DNA from: Aralia elata
Lineage: Eukaryota; Streptophyta; Magnoliopsida; Apiales; Araliaceae
Length of the DNA: 64,000 nt
Reading direction: 5' to 3'
Assembly: GCA_034770075.1 (NCBI GenBank)
Contig: CM068384.1
Coordinates: forward strand, 39,219,182-39,283,181
The position numbers and the translations under genes are program-made. Positions 1-11,968 of the stretch are shown here, piece after piece (position 1 is the first letter of the stretch; every line of letters starts with the position of its first letter). Below the pieces are notes generated by a model. That model did no database searches and was not told where the DNA came from. It was given only the letters and a program-made list of their open reading frames with translations.

Positions 1-660
1 GTCACCCATCTCGTAATCACCGGGTCTCGTATCTGGTTGATTATCTCGTCGAGGCCGGGTCTCGTATCCGGTCACCCATCTCGTAATCGCCGGGTCTCGT
101 ATCCGGTCGATCGTCTTGTCGGGGCCGGGTCTCGTATCCGGTCACCCATCTCGTAATCGCCGGGTCTCGTATCTGGTCGATTGTCCTGTGAGTGCCGGGT
201 CTCGTATCCGGTCGCTCGTCTCGTAACCGCCGGGTCTCGTCTCCGGTCGATTGTCCTGTGAGTGTCGGGTCTCGTATCCGGTCACTCGTCTCGTAATCGC
301 CGGGTCTCGTCTCTGGTCGATTGTCCTGTGAGTACCGGGTCTCGTATCCGGTCGCTCGTCTCGTAACCGCCGGGTCTCGTCTCCGGTAGATTGTCCTGTG
401 AGTGTCGGGTCTCGTATCCGGTCGTTTGTCTCGTAACCGCCGGGTCTCGTCTCCGGTCGATTGTCCTGTGAGTGCCGGGTCTCGTATCCGGTCGCTCGTC
501 TCGTAACCGTCGGGTCTCGTCTCCGGTCGATTGTCCTGTGAGTGCCGGGTCTCGTATCCGGTCGCTCGTCTCGTAATCGCCGGGTCTCGTCTCCGGTCGA
601 TTGTCCTGTCGGGGCCGGGTCTCGTATCCGGTCACGCATCTCGTAATCACCGGGTCTCAT
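1..660. repeat. 70-bp tandem satellite built from two 35-bp half units
   Basis: About 9.4 head-to-tail copies of a 70-bp unit. Each unit contains two diverged 35-bp halves, both opening with CGGGTCTCGTATCCGG-like sequence, one followed by a Y-TCGTAAYCGC type half and the other by a TYGTCCTGTGAGTGC type half. The array starts before the window edge and decays near 660-690. The long open frames across it come from its composition: 70 is not a multiple of three, so no peptide unit repeats in phase from one monomer to the next. It probably belongs to the 3' non-coding part of the minus-strand Tat-like element whose 5' half is at 11696-16234 (inference from position). Confidence 0.9.
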
Positions 661-863
661 ATCTCGTCCTCGCACATCGTTCTTGGCAGCCATCACTTTC
701 GACTCTGATAGGCTAGGACCTTAACACCTAACCTGCATGGATCACGTACAGAATTATCATCTATTCACTGCATGTGACACAACATTTAAAATGTAAATTT
801 GATGAAAAATTACCCCTGTACAGTCTTTTGATACTGTTCTACCGATGTCATCATTTGTCGGGG

Positions 864-1165
864 TTTGCTTGGATCTCAGCCCTTCCCAGGGATCGCTCAC
901 TTTTCTTGCATATTGGCCCTTCCCAGGGGTTGTTCACCACCTTGTTGTGGTTCGTTTGGATGCCTTCCCAGGTTCTCACACCACCTTATTGTGATTTGCT
1001 TGGATGCCTTCCCATGTTCACTCACCACCTTGTTGTGGTTTGCTTGGATGCCTTCCCAGGGTGCTCACCACCTTGTTGTGATTTTCTTGGATGCCTTCCC
1101 AGGTTGCTCACCACCCTGTTGTGGTTCGCTTGGATGCCTTCCCAGGGTCACTTCTTGCTTAGATA
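864..1165. repeat. Degenerate minisatellite, about 40-45-bp units
   Basis: Six to seven irregular units, each with a TTGCTTGGATGCCTTCCCAGG-like core (one position differs between copies) and a CACCACCTTGTTGTGG-like tail. The core is related to the 36-bp repeat that follows at once, so this block looks like a diverged flank of the same array rather than a separate satellite. Confidence 0.8.
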
Positions 1166-2795
1166 CCAGCCCTTCCCAGGGTCGTTGATTGTTTGGATCT
1201 CAGCCCTTCCCAGGGTTCGTTGATTGTTTGGATCTCAGCCCTTCCCAGGGGTCGTTGATTGTTTGGATCTCAGCCCTTCCCAGGGTTCGTTGATTGTTTG
1301 GATCTCAGCCCTTCCCAGGGTTCGTTGATTGTTTGGATCTCAGCCCTTCCCAGGGTTCGTTGATTGTTTGGATCTCAGCCCTTCCCAGGGGTTGTTGATC
1401 GGATCTCAGCCCTTCCCAGGGTTCGTTGATTGTTTGGATCTCAGCCCTTCCCAGGGTTCGTAGATTGTTTGGATCTCAGCCTTTCCTAGGGGTTGTTGTT
1501 TGTTTGGATCTCAGCCCTTCCCAGGGTTCGTTGTTTGTTTGGATCTCAGCCCTTCCCAGGGTTCGTTGTTTGTTTGGATCTCAGCCCTTCCCAGGGTTCG
1601 TTGATTGTTTGGATCTCAGCCCTTCCCAGGGTTCGTTGATTATTTGGATCTCAGCCCTTCCCAGGGTTCGTTGATTGTGTGGATCTCAGCCCTTCCCAGG
1701 GGTCGTTGATTGTTTGGATCTCAGCCTTCCCAGGGGTCGTTGATTGTTTGGATCTCAGCCCTTCCCGGGGTTCGTTGATTGTTTGGATCTCAGCCCTTCC
1801 CAGGGGTTGTTGATTGTTTGGATCTCATCCCTTCCCAGGGTTCGTTAGTTGTTTGGATCTCAGCCCTTCCCAGGGGTCGTTGATTGTTTGGATCTCAGCC
1901 CTTCCCAGGGGTCGTTGATTGTTTGGATCTCAGCCCTTCCCAGGGTTCGTTGATTGTTTGGATCTCAGCCCTTCCCAGGGGTTCGTTGATTGTTTGGATC
2001 TCAGCCCTTTCCAGGGGTCGTTGATTGTTTGGATCTCAGCCCTTCCCAGGGTTCGTTGATTGTTTGGATCTCAGCCCTTCCCAGGGGTTCGTTGATTGTT
2101 TGGATCTCAGCCCTTCCCAGGGGTCGTTGATTGTTTTGATACCAGCCCTTACCAGGGGTATTGATTGCTTGGATACCAGCCCTTCCCAGGGGACATTGAT
2201 TGCTTGGATACCAGCCCTTCCCAGGGGCATTGATTGTTTGGATACCAGCCATTCCCAGGGGTCATTGATTGCTTGGATACCAGCCCTTCTCAGGGGCATT
2301 GATTGTTTGGATACCAGCCCTTCCCAGGGGTCACTTCTTGCTTGGATACCAGCCCTTCCCAGGGTCGTTGATTGTTTGGATCTCAGCCCTTCCCAGGGGT
2401 CGTTGATTGTTTGGATCTTAGCCCTTCCCAGGGTTCGTTGATTGTTTGGATCTCAGCCCTTCCCAGGGGTCGTTAATTGTTTGGATCTCAGCCCTTCCCA
2501 GGGTTCGTTGATTGTTTGGATCTCAGCCCTTCCCAGGGGTTCGTTGATTGTTTGGATCTCAACCCTTCCTAGGGGTCGTTGATTGTTTGGATACCAGCCC
2601 TTCCCAGGGGCATTGATTGCTTGGATACCAGCCCTTCCCAGGGGACATTGATTGCTTGGATACCAGCCCTTCCCAGGGGCATTGATTGTTTGGATACCAG
2701 CCCTTCCCAGGGGTCATTGATTTCTTGGATACCAGCCCTTCTCAGGGGCATTGATTGTTTGGATACCAGCCCTTCCCAGGGGTCATTGATTTGAT
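1166..2795. repeat. 36/37-bp minisatellite with higher-order duplication
   Basis: About 44 direct copies of a 36- or 37-bp unit with core GGATCTCAGCCCTTCCCAGG followed by GGTCGTTGATTGTTT. A second subtype with GGATACCAGCCC and a shorter CATTGATTGCTT linker occupies about 2135-2350 and 2580-2795. These two blocks share the same order of variants, including one TTCTCAGG variant at 2287 and again at 2739, so a segment of about 452 bp was duplicated as a block. Because 36 is divisible by three the frames stay open over several units, which explains the repetitive peptides; there is no other sign of coding. Units abut directly, so it is not a CRISPR-like array. Confidence 0.92.
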
Positions 2796-3992
2796 TTGAA
2801 TGATTTCTTGAAGTGGGATGTGTGATCGGCTTCTGTCCTGGATCTCCCACCAACATCGTCCACGTACCATGCAGCAAAAGCCATCACTGTCTGATCATTT
2901 GTGAGGTTGAAAGCGACGTGCTTGTACTTTCCCCTGAAGATTTTCATTTTGATCGTACATGTATGCATGCAAAAGATGTTATACATGATCTGGCAGATAT
3001 GTTATGGACAGATGCATGTGCACAACATATGTTTAGATAGAAATGACCCATGTTCAGTCAAATGATACGATTCGACAGTCGTGGTTGTTTGCCAACATTC
3101 GATTGGTTCACGCCTCGTCGTGAAGTGTAGTTTCTAGACTTCAACATTGGTTTGGTACTCTGCCTGTTCTTGGTCGTCTTCATTTCATCGAGTTGAGGCA
3201 GTCTATTTCGCTCTCTGTGATGATCGACAGCTATGTTGGGCTCCTTGGCCTTTTGATCATTTCTGCTGGCCGATATGCTGTTGTCCCGCATTATATCATC
3301 CTTGTATATGCTCATGCACGTGGATCATTTCGATGTCGAGGCAGTGATAGTCAGGATTGGGGAGAGGCCCAATGCCGAGAAGTTCTGTGCAGCCTCAGCT
3401 TCCTTCCATTTCACGATTCTCAACTACCCCTGCCTTGGCGCATGTTGTTACCAAGAATTTCTATCGAAAAACTCGCGATGCTGACCGTGCTGAGTTATCC
3501 ACAGCTCTGCAAGATCCTGCATATCAGACGACTAACAAATGCCAAAACTTGAAGGCTCGGGCCGTTGGTGTTAGTTCAACACAAAGATATTATAATCTCG
3601 ACAAAAGATTAAATGCAGTCAAAGCACATGAAATTGAATATCTGTTGATCGCACAATCTAGCGAGTTGTGAACCGTGAATGTACTAGATTGGAAGTTATT
3701 TTCAATCCCTCGTGAGTTGATGATTTTCTATTTAACGAGTTATGAAATCGTAAGAACACCTTCAAGCATTCATGGTCATTGTACGTGAGTAAGGTCGAAT
3801 TCAAAAGAACTACCTTCCCTCGTCAAAGGTATTCTGTCTCCATTCTCGGCAACGTTCTTAGCAGGATTGACGTCATATGACAAATGCACTATGCGATGCA
3901 GCATTCAGTAGGGGTTTCTCTTCCATGACCTCTTGTTTAAGGCCGAGAGTTTTTCGTATTATCTTTTCTCTTTATTAGCCCACTTCACTTGT
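2796..3992. other. Unassigned DNA between two tandem arrays
   Basis: About 1.2 kb of near-single-copy sequence. Short open frames occur on both strands, but I recognise no domain and none overlaps another homologous-looking stretch. By position it would be part of the pol-to-3'UTR side of the minus-strand Tat-like element, but nothing in the translation proves that. Confidence 0.4.
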
Positions 3993-4492
3993 CTCGTTTT
4001 CTTAGGCTATTCAAAGTTACCCATTTAACGAGTTTTGGACCAATAACTCTCGAACCAGACGGTTTTGGGGCATTAGGTGTACAGGCACCCCTTCGGGTTT
4101 ATTTACTCGAGTAACAAAGGCCACGGTTCGAGACAAGCTGGTGGTCTGCACCATTCATTCTTTGCTTGACCTTGCACAAGATTCGTTTTCTTAGGCTTGA
4201 GTTACCCATGTAGCGAGTGTTAGGCCGGTGACTCCCAAACCAGACGGCTTTAGGGCACCAGATGCAGAGACACCCCTTAGGCTTAATTACTCGAGTAGCC
4301 CATGCCACGATTCGAATCTGCTCGGGCCTCCTCTACTGTAATGCTCGTTTTCTTAGGCTCTGAGTTACCCATGTAACGAGTGTTGGGCCAGCAACTCCCA
4401 AACCAGATGGCTTTAGGGCACCAGGTGTAGAGACACCCCTCAGACTTAATTACTCGAATAACCCAGGCCACGATTCGAGACATTAGCTTGAT
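3993..4492. repeat. Three-copy tandem repeat, about 160-190 bp
   Basis: Units start at about 3993, 4182 and 4344, each with TCGTTTTCTTAGGC, then a GTTACCCATNTAACGAGT stretch, an AACCAGACGGNTTTRGGGC stretch, and a terminal TTACTCGARTAAC followed by a CACGRTTCGA box. Copies are clearly diverged from each other. The array lies in what I infer to be the 3' side of the minus-strand Tat-like element. Confidence 0.85.
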
Positions 4493-5097
4493 AATCATTT
4501 ATCGTCTGACTTCTTGATATTAGCTTGATAATTACTGACTGTCTGACTACGTGTTAATTGCCATCAACGTCGTCATAGCTTTATACCCCATAACTGAAAG
4601 TTCGTGCAAATGCAAAGTGAAGACTGGCACATGAGGTCGATTCTGTCGCAAACGTTGCTTTGAATTAAGGCTTTGTACCCGATCAAAAGGTTGAATAACC
4701 TTCTTCGTCTAATCATACTCACGATCGTGCTCCACGATTGCTTGTCAGAAATAATCCGATTCCTATCAAGTCAAATAAAATCCCCTTTCACGCGGGTCAC
4801 CGTATCCCGGGAAAACTATGCTTGACAAATGCCAGATGATCGTAGCATTTGATGATGATGGTGCATGTTGATGGGATTGTTGCATGGGTGCCAATTTGCA
4901 CATCATCATTTCCTGGGTAGTTGACAAATGCCCCAGTGTTAAGTTGCTTTTCTTGTGATCTCCCTCGTACTGGTTGCATCGGTATCTTGCTGGGCTGACA
5001 AAAGATCCGGTCCTTTGACTTGTTCAAAGGTTTGGGGGATTTTTAATTTTTGAGATTTTTTTTTATTTTTGCCCCTACTCCGGGTTCTTCGTGATCG
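4493..5097. other. Unassigned stretch next to the Tat coding remnant
   Basis: About 600 bp with a small local duplication (TTAGCTTGATAAT near 4490 and 4530). A short minus-strand frame at 4797-5027 has no recognisable domain. Probably a decayed internal region of the Tat-like element. Confidence 0.35.
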
Positions 5098-5244
5098 TTA
5101 GGGGTTCTGATGTTTTATGGCGATGGTTTGGTCTAAGTCGGGTTTGGGTTTATCTTCGACCCATACTTTGATCTCGTCAGGCGTATTGTCGATATCTGTC
5201 TCGTCCTGCTCAATCGCCATCAGATCGAAATCTAGCTCTATACC
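5098..5244 (-). pseudogene. Post-gag segment of Tat/Ogre-like polyprotein (interrupted)
   Basis: The minus-strand reading upstream of the stop at 5098 gives an acidic segment (LGIELDFDLMAIEQDE, then PDEIKVWVEDKPKPDL). Its style, an acidic linker followed by a KPxL motif before the protease, is familiar from Tat/Ogre polyproteins. It ends exactly at the target site of the element inserted at 5250. The matching upstream part lies at 11696 onward: taking the insertion and one copy of its AAGAT duplication out of consideration, the two halves are in the same frame. This shows that 5098-5249 and 11691-13300 once formed one coding region. A stop at 5098 and the absence of any protease, RT or integrase to the left mark it as dead or pol-deleted. 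Confidence 0.6.
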
Positions 5245-5249
5245 AAGAT

Positions 5250-7789
5250 TGTAACACCCCCATTCCGGAATAAGGAAAGGGAGGTCACGTGCAAAGCACA
5301 ACAGAGCTAACAAAATAAATCAATAGCTCTATACCTCAAAATTTAACTCCAGTAATTAATAATCTCCATAAGTCAAACCGTAATAAATGTTAAATCAGCT
5401 CAAACCACAATTTAAAATCTTTAATACAACTCCAAATCAACCGACGTATCACAGCCTAAACAGAATATCTAAATCACTGGATAAAAGGGAACTCTCGTCA
5501 CACTAGCCCTGAATCAACCCTGCAAACCTGCCGGAAGAAAAATACAGCATGAGCCAAAAGCCCAGTACGGATATAGAAATACAAAGATATATAACTGAAA
5601 TACGAAATCAACTGAGACAAAATACTGAACAAAGCCTCAAGTTTAGATACCGACGAAAATATAATCTCCAAGGTCTGAATAGACATATCTGAATCAACAG
5701 AATTAACGAAATAAACAGAAGAGTACAGAAATAATGAACTGAAATAACTAACTCAATTAATTGAACTGAACAGAACTGAACAAAAAATAACATAATGAAT
5801 TTAATAGGCTGAATCAAATGGCTTAGTGTTATAATTTCATACTGAGCTCAGAAATATAGCTTGCCACATAGACAAGTCAAATAATGCCACATAGGCAATT
5901 CATACATTGGACTGCAGATCTAAATGCATGCAAAATCGGAAAGTGAGTTTGGCACAACATCATCAATCCGCAGAACAGAAACTAGGGTTAACCCATACGC
6001 CTCCCACAACAAAACACCAAATTGCCCACTTCCTCCGGAGCACAAAATGGAGACGCCGTGGACTGATCACACTGCCACGGAAGTGTCATGTCTCTTGTGC
6101 CAAGACGACATGCCTGTGGTACCCCCACAGGTGGTTATAGCTCAAGTATACCCTACGGTATATTTTAACAAAGATATCATGTCACAACACATGCGACATA
6201 ATACCAACAAAAGGGTTCTATATGTACATGTTGAACCAAATCAAATCATAATCATAATGTCAAAAGAAGGTAACAACCTGTACCGCTCTACAAATATCAA
6301 AATAAATACGAGACATGATATTCCAACTCAAAGAGTACAAATACGAGTCATATGTATCAACTCCAAAATTAAAGAATTTCACAAGAAACAATTATGTGAA
6401 ATAATAACGGAATTCGAAACGCGAAACAAAACGAACTAATTAAATTTCACAAGAGTATTGTTGAAGGAGTACGGAATTCCGTACCTGATATCCGAAACCA
6501 CTTATAGCACACTCCACAAAATCTTTCCTCAATGCCAACGATATCGAACACGAAATGTTAGTCACCGCCTAAACATATTCATCTCGAATTAAATATAATC
6601 TAACTAATAATTTCCATAATAATTCGTAATCCATTCAAGGTGTCTTTAATAATCGCCTTAGATAATTATTAATACTCCAAAGCTTAAAAGTGAATAACCA
6701 AACTTAAGAAATCTTAAAACCCAAATATGACAAATTATTCTTAAGACATCCGTCCACTATTTTGATCTTATCACCATTAATAATCATCTTATATTATTAT
6801 AAGATTTTCCACCATTCATAGAATTTCTATGAATTCCCACTAATTTTTAAACTAACTTTTTATAGCTTAAAAATTCAATAAACACTTATGCTCTTCAATA
6901 ATATTCCAAAACTTTCCAGAAATTCTGAAATAATATTATAGGATTTTCCACCAAGTTTCATAATTTTCTGATAATTTAATAATAATCTTCAAAATGCTAA
7001 AATCTTAAACATTCATAATAATTAGCCATTTTATCAGAAAATTACGAATGTTATGTCCATTTCACATGAAATTTAATTCTCTACAACTTTGTAGTTCAAA
7101 GTTTCTTCAAATTCTGCCTCTAACATGGAGAAACGGGCTTACCGGAAAAGTTCGCCGGAAAATATTTTCCGGTCATCTTCTCCAGCGAACTGCCCATTTT
7201 CCGGCGACTTTCCAACGAGTTTTCATAAATTTTCTTGCCCAGATTTGTTCTACTACATCTTAGGAGTCCAACCATGGTCTTAGTTTTAAAAACAAACCAC
7301 CAATCACCGCTAGATCTAAACTTTTCGTATAAATTCCGGCGAAACTTAATCTCCTTGATTTCTTGTTTATACAAGTTTAAATCATCTTAACAAGTATAAA
7401 CATAATCCCTTTACATAAAATCCATAAAACTTAAATCCAAAAATAAATCAAAGGTTTTGAAAATACCCTTTCTTGATTTCTTCTTCATTTCCTTTTCTTC
7501 TTTTTCTGCTTCATTTCTTCTTCTTTCTCTCCCTTATCTCTCTTCATTTCCAGCAAAGTTATTCTCTCTCTCTCTTTGTTTCTGCCGAGTGAGGAAATGA
7601 GGGTGGAGGTGGAGTATTTTATTTATTTATTATTCTTTTCCTTTTTTTTTCATTTTCTCATCTTTCTTCCCTTTTTCTTTCTTTTCCCATTTGTCCATGT
7701 CTCCCACTTGTCCCCCACTCCTTGTCTCCTCTCTTTCCAGCCATGTGCTCCTCTGCCAATTTTTTTTTTTTTTTTTTTGGGATTTTACA
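5250..7789 (-). repeat. 3' LTR of the LARD element
   Basis: 2,540 bp, matching 9149-11690 almost base for base. In element orientation it begins at 7789 (TGTAAAATCCC) and ends at 5250. It carries a long pyrimidine-rich block (about 7480-7790) ending in an uninterrupted T run. A 171-codon plus-strand frame (5924-6439) recurs in the other LTR only because the LTRs are recent duplicates. Confidence 0.93.
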
Positions 7790-9148
7790 ATCTTCCCCAC
7801 TTATAAGGATTCCGTCCCCGGAATCACCAACATAATATTACTCCAATAAATCTCTTCGTTTTTATTAATAACTACCATGCAATTCTTTTCTTGAAAATAA
7901 CCTCTTTAGATTACTTCCACTTCTTAATACATACTTCAATCAATTCATAATATTTACTCTCTCTTCTTCTTTTTGTCAATAAACTTACATAACTCAAATC
8001 TGTATTTAATCCATATGGATTCATAATCCATTATACGTATAATCATAATCATCATACTGAAACACATCTCATACATGCTCCACCATTGGAGATAAAATCA
8101 CGTTATATCTTACTTCATTACTCTTCTTGAAATTAACTTCATGTCTACTTATCCATAATTACGACAAACATTTCCTCAGAAAACACATCGAAAGAAAACT
8201 CACGAATAATTAGAACAGCCTCAATACGAAACTCACCTATAGAGGTATCCATTACAAACGCCAAATACTTCTCACAACCCTACTTGGCCATGAACCACGA
8301 ACACACGAACTTTGGGGACCATTTCACATCTCCAAATGTTATTACACCAAAGAGTATATTATTAAATCCAAGTCACATATTCTACTATCCGCAGAAATAA
8401 ACTATAATTGTTCAAGATCTCTCAAAATTAATGGAATTCACCACTAAGCATTTAATGAATCAATCATTCTCTTATTGCAAACCTTCACCCAACATATTCA
8501 AAGATCTCCTCATACTATCGCAAAGAAACTTTATACAATATAATTCCAATATTCTACTAGGAAACCTCCACAAAATTGATCATTAACTCCAAATGATTAA
8601 TCTAATCATCTCAAATATCTACAATTCAAATTTATCAGAGATCCTCTATACTTAATATATAGCTTCTCTATATCATATCATATCATCTCATCAATACGCG
8701 TACCTCAAATTATCCACAAGTTTAACAAAAATTAAAACATAACCCAAATCAAATCCTCAATTCCAAGATCACAATGATTGTTACCAAAAATAACTCCAAC
8801 AAATAATTCTCCAGTATCAAAACTCGTCGATACAAATACTCATATCATAATCATATGATCATTTTTTTTCCTCGAAATATACCTTTATTCTCCTTAATGA
8901 CCAAATCACAATTCTTAACTAGTATCATTACTCCATCACTTAACCATAATAACCTTGAAAAATTAACTCACCCCCCTCAAATCAACTACATATCAAAAAG
9001 AAAATGACACTTAGTCAAAATCAAGACCAACCAAATAGAGAACTAAATCGAAATAACCTCCTACGTCTACCAGTGGTTTACCCATAACTCACAAGTCAAA
9101 CCTAAATAGGTTTTCTACAAGAAAGAACCTAAGCTCTGATACCATCTC
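7790..9148 (-). other. Non-coding interior of the LARD element
   Basis: AT-rich sequence with no frame of useful length on either strand. Next to the 3' LTR is the polypurine tract (minus-strand AAGTGGGGAAGAT); next to the 5' LTR is the PBS. Confidence 0.85.
9125..9144 (-). promoter_or_regulatory. Primer-binding site, initiator tRNA-Met type
   Basis: The complement reads TGGTATCAGAGCTTAGGTTC, whose first twelve bases are the classic plant initiator-Met PBS. It is separated from the 5' LTR end (9149) by four bases, which fixes the element's strand. Confidence 0.9.
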
Positions 9149-11690
9149 TGTAACACCCCCATTCCGGAATAAGGAAAGGGAGGTCACGTGCAAAGCACAA
9201 CAGAGCTAACAAAATAAATCAATAGCTCTATACCTCAAAATTTAACTCCAGTAATTAATAATCTCCAGAAGTCAAACCGTAATAAATGTTAAATCAGCTC
9301 AAACCATAATTTAAAATCTTTAATACAACTCCAAATCAACCGACGTATCACAGCCTAAACAGAATATCTAAATCACTGGATAAAAGGGAACTCTCGTCAC
9401 ACAAGCCCTGAATCAACCCTGCAAACCTGCCGGAAGAAAAATACAGCATGAGCCAAAAGCCCAGTACGGATATAGAAATACAAAGATGTATAACTGAAAT
9501 ACGAAATCAACTGAGACAAAATACTGAACAAAGCCTCAAGTTTAGATACCGACGAAAATATAATCTCCAAGGTCTGAATAGACATATCTGAATCAACAGA
9601 ATTAACGAAATAAACATAAGAGTACAGAAATAATGAACTGAAATAACTAACTCAATTAATTGAACTAAACAGAACTGAACAAAAAATAACATAATGAATT
9701 TAATAGGCTGAATCAAATGGCTTAGTGTTATAATTTCATACTGAGCTCAGAAATATAGCTTGCCACATAGACAAGTCAAATAATGCCACATAGGCAATTC
9801 ATACATTGGACTGCAGATCCAAATGCATGCAAAATCGGAAAGTGAGTTTGGCACAACATCATCAATCCGCAGAACAGAAACTAGGGTTAACCCATACGCC
9901 TCCCACAACAAAACACCAAATTGCCCACTTCCTCCGGAGCACAAAATGGAGACGCCGTGGACTGATCACACTGCCACGGAAGTGTCATGTCTCTTGTGCC
10001 AAGACGACATGCCTGTGGTACCCCCACAGGTGGTTATAGCTCAAGTATACCCTACGGTATATTTTAACAAAGATATCATGTCACAACACATACGACATAA
10101 TACCAACAAAAGGGTTCTATATGTACATGTTGAACCAAATCAAATCATAATCATAATGTCAAAAGAAGGTAACAACCTGTACCGCTCTACAAATATCAAA
10201 ATAAATACCAGACATGATATTCCAACTCAAAGAGTACAAATACGAGTCATATGTATCAACTCCAAAATTAAAGAATTTCACAAGAAACAATTATGTGAAA
10301 TAATAACGGAATTCGAAACGCGAAACAAAACGAACTAATTAAATTTCACAAGAGTATTGTTGAAGGAGTACGGAATTCCGTACCTGATATCCGAAACCAC
10401 TTATAGCACTTTCCACAAAATCTTTCCTCAATGCCAACGATATCGAACACGAAATGTTAGTCACCACCTAAACATATTCATCTCGAATTAAATATAATCT
10501 AACTAATAATTTCCATAATAATTCGTAATCCATTCAAGGTGTCTTTAATAATCGCCTTAGATAATTATTAATACTCCAAAGCTTAAAAGTGAATAACCAA
10601 ACTTAAGAAATCTTAAAACCCAAATATGACAAATTATTCTTAAGACATCCATCCACTATTTTGATCTTATCACCATTAATAATCATCTTATATTATTATA
10701 AGATTTTCCACCATTCATAGAATTTCTATGAATTCCCACTAATTTTTAAACTAACTTTTTATAGCTTAAAAATTCAATAAACACTTATGCTCTTCAATAA
10801 TATTCCAAAACTTTCCAGAAATTCTGAAATAATATTATAGGATTTTCCACCAAGTTTCATAATTTTCTGATAATTTAATAATAATCTTCAAAATGCTAAA
10901 ATCTTAAACATTCATAATAATTAGCCATTTTATCAGAAAATTACGAATGTTATGTCCATTTCACATGAAATTTAATTCTCTACAACTTTGTAGTTCAAAG
11001 TTTTTTCAAATTCTGCCTCTAACATGGAGAAACGGGCTTACCGGAAAAGTTCGCCGGAAAATATTTTTCGGTCATCTTCTCCGGCGAACTGCCCATTTTC
11101 CGGCGACTTTCCAACGAGTTTTCATAAATTTTCTTGCCCAGATTTGTTCTACTACATCTTAGGAGTCCAACCATGGTCTTAGTTTTAAAAACAAACCACC
11201 AATCACCGCTAGATCTAAACTTTTCGTATAAATTCCGGCGAAACTTAATCTCCTTGATTTCTTGTTTATACAAGTTTAAATCATCTTAACAAGTATAAAC
11301 ATAATCCCTTTACATAAAATCCATAAAACTTAAATCCAAAAATAAATCAAAGGTTTTGAAAATACCCTTTCTTGATTTCTTCTTCATTTCCTTTTCTTCT
11401 TTTTCTGCTTCATTTCTTCTTCTTTCTCTCCCTTATCTCTCTTCATTTCCAGCAAAGTTATTCTCTCTCTCTCTTTGTTTCTGCCGAGTGAGGAAATGAG
11501 GGTGGAGGTGGAGTATTTTATTTATTTATTATTCTTTTCCTTTTTTTTTCATTTTCTCATCTTTCTTCCCTTTTTCTTTCTTTTCCCATTTGTCCATGTC
11601 TCCCACTTGTCCCCCACTCCTTGTCTCCTCTCTTTCCAGCCATGTGCTCCTCTGCCAATTTTTTTTTTTTTTTTTTTTTGGGATTCTACA
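9149..11690 (-). repeat. 5' LTR of the LARD element
   Basis: 2,542 bp, flanked on the outside by the AAGAT duplication at 11691. Same composition as the partner LTR, including the pyrimidine block at 11380-11680 and a T run two bases longer. Confidence 0.93.
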
Positions 11691-11695
11691 AAGAT

Positions 11696-11968
11696 CGTGA
11701 TCCTCCTTCAAATTTGGCCTATTGCTTGTCAGGCTAGAATGCCTCAAATCGGGGTACTGCCATAAAACAAAAAAAATGCTTGTCATATATATAAAACATT
11801 TCAGCACATGATCTTCTTTTTGGATAACATGACAAAATGACATGAGCGTGCAGGGATTTGAAATAAAACTCAGAATTTTTAAAACCCATTGATCCTCTAC
11901 TGGTCGGGATTCACTGCCATACTCCTGGATTTACCCCTTCCCCATCATGCTTAGGTAGAGGATTGACT
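11696..11968 (-). pseudogene. Tat/Ogre-like linker between gag and the interrupted segment
   Basis: On the minus strand a frame with NPLPKHDGEG after the gag knuckle region, then DLRHSSLTSNRPNLKEDHD, runs up to the insertion site and is continuous in frame with 5098-5244. Tat-lineage polyproteins have comparable NPLPNH... text at this place. A frameshift near 11975 separates it from the gag frame, and a stop occurs near 11905. Confidence 0.5.

Larger units (their letters stand above)
5250..11690 (-). mobile_element. Complete non-autonomous LTR retrotransposon (LARD type)
   Basis: A 6,441-bp element with two nearly identical LTRs (5250-7789 and 9149-11690), TG...CA termini (TGTAACACCCCCATTCC at one edge, GGATTYTACA at the other), and a perfect 5-bp target duplication AAGAT at 5245-5249 and 11691-11695. 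An initiator-tRNA-Met PBS (complement of 9125-9144) and a purine tract (complement of 7790-7808) set the orientation to minus. The 1,359-bp interior has no gag or pol, so mobility would have to be supplied in trans. LTR start and PBS resemble Ty3 chromoviruses of the Tekay/Del kind (inference). LTR copies differ at only scattered sites (for example near 5368/9267), so insertion is recent. It sits inside the Tat-like element and is therefore younger than it. Confidence 0.93.

Noticed and set aside
142..696. Long open frames across the 70-bp array (Arg/Asp/Thr-rich peptides)
   Set aside because: They follow from the satellite's composition. The period is not a multiple of three, frames are open on both strands, and there is no start context or domain.
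1166..2795. CRISPR-like array or repeat-protein gene
   Set aside because: Units abut with no unique spacers, the genome is a plant's, and the peptides merely translate a 36-bp minisatellite.
4075..4490. Possible tRNA or SINE B-box (GGTTCGAGAC) in the three-copy repeat
   Set aside because: Only the first copy matches a B-box. There is no A-box at the right distance, no cloverleaf and no poly(A) tail.
5924..6439. 171-codon plus-strand ORF, repeated at 9823-10338
   Set aside because: It lies within both LTRs of the same young element, so its conservation only reflects recent duplication. No recognisable domain, antisense to the element.
11529..11843. Minus-strand 104-codon ORF crossing 11690
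   Set aside because: It runs across the boundary between the Tat element and the LARD, so its C-terminal half (poly-Lys from a T run) is an artefact.
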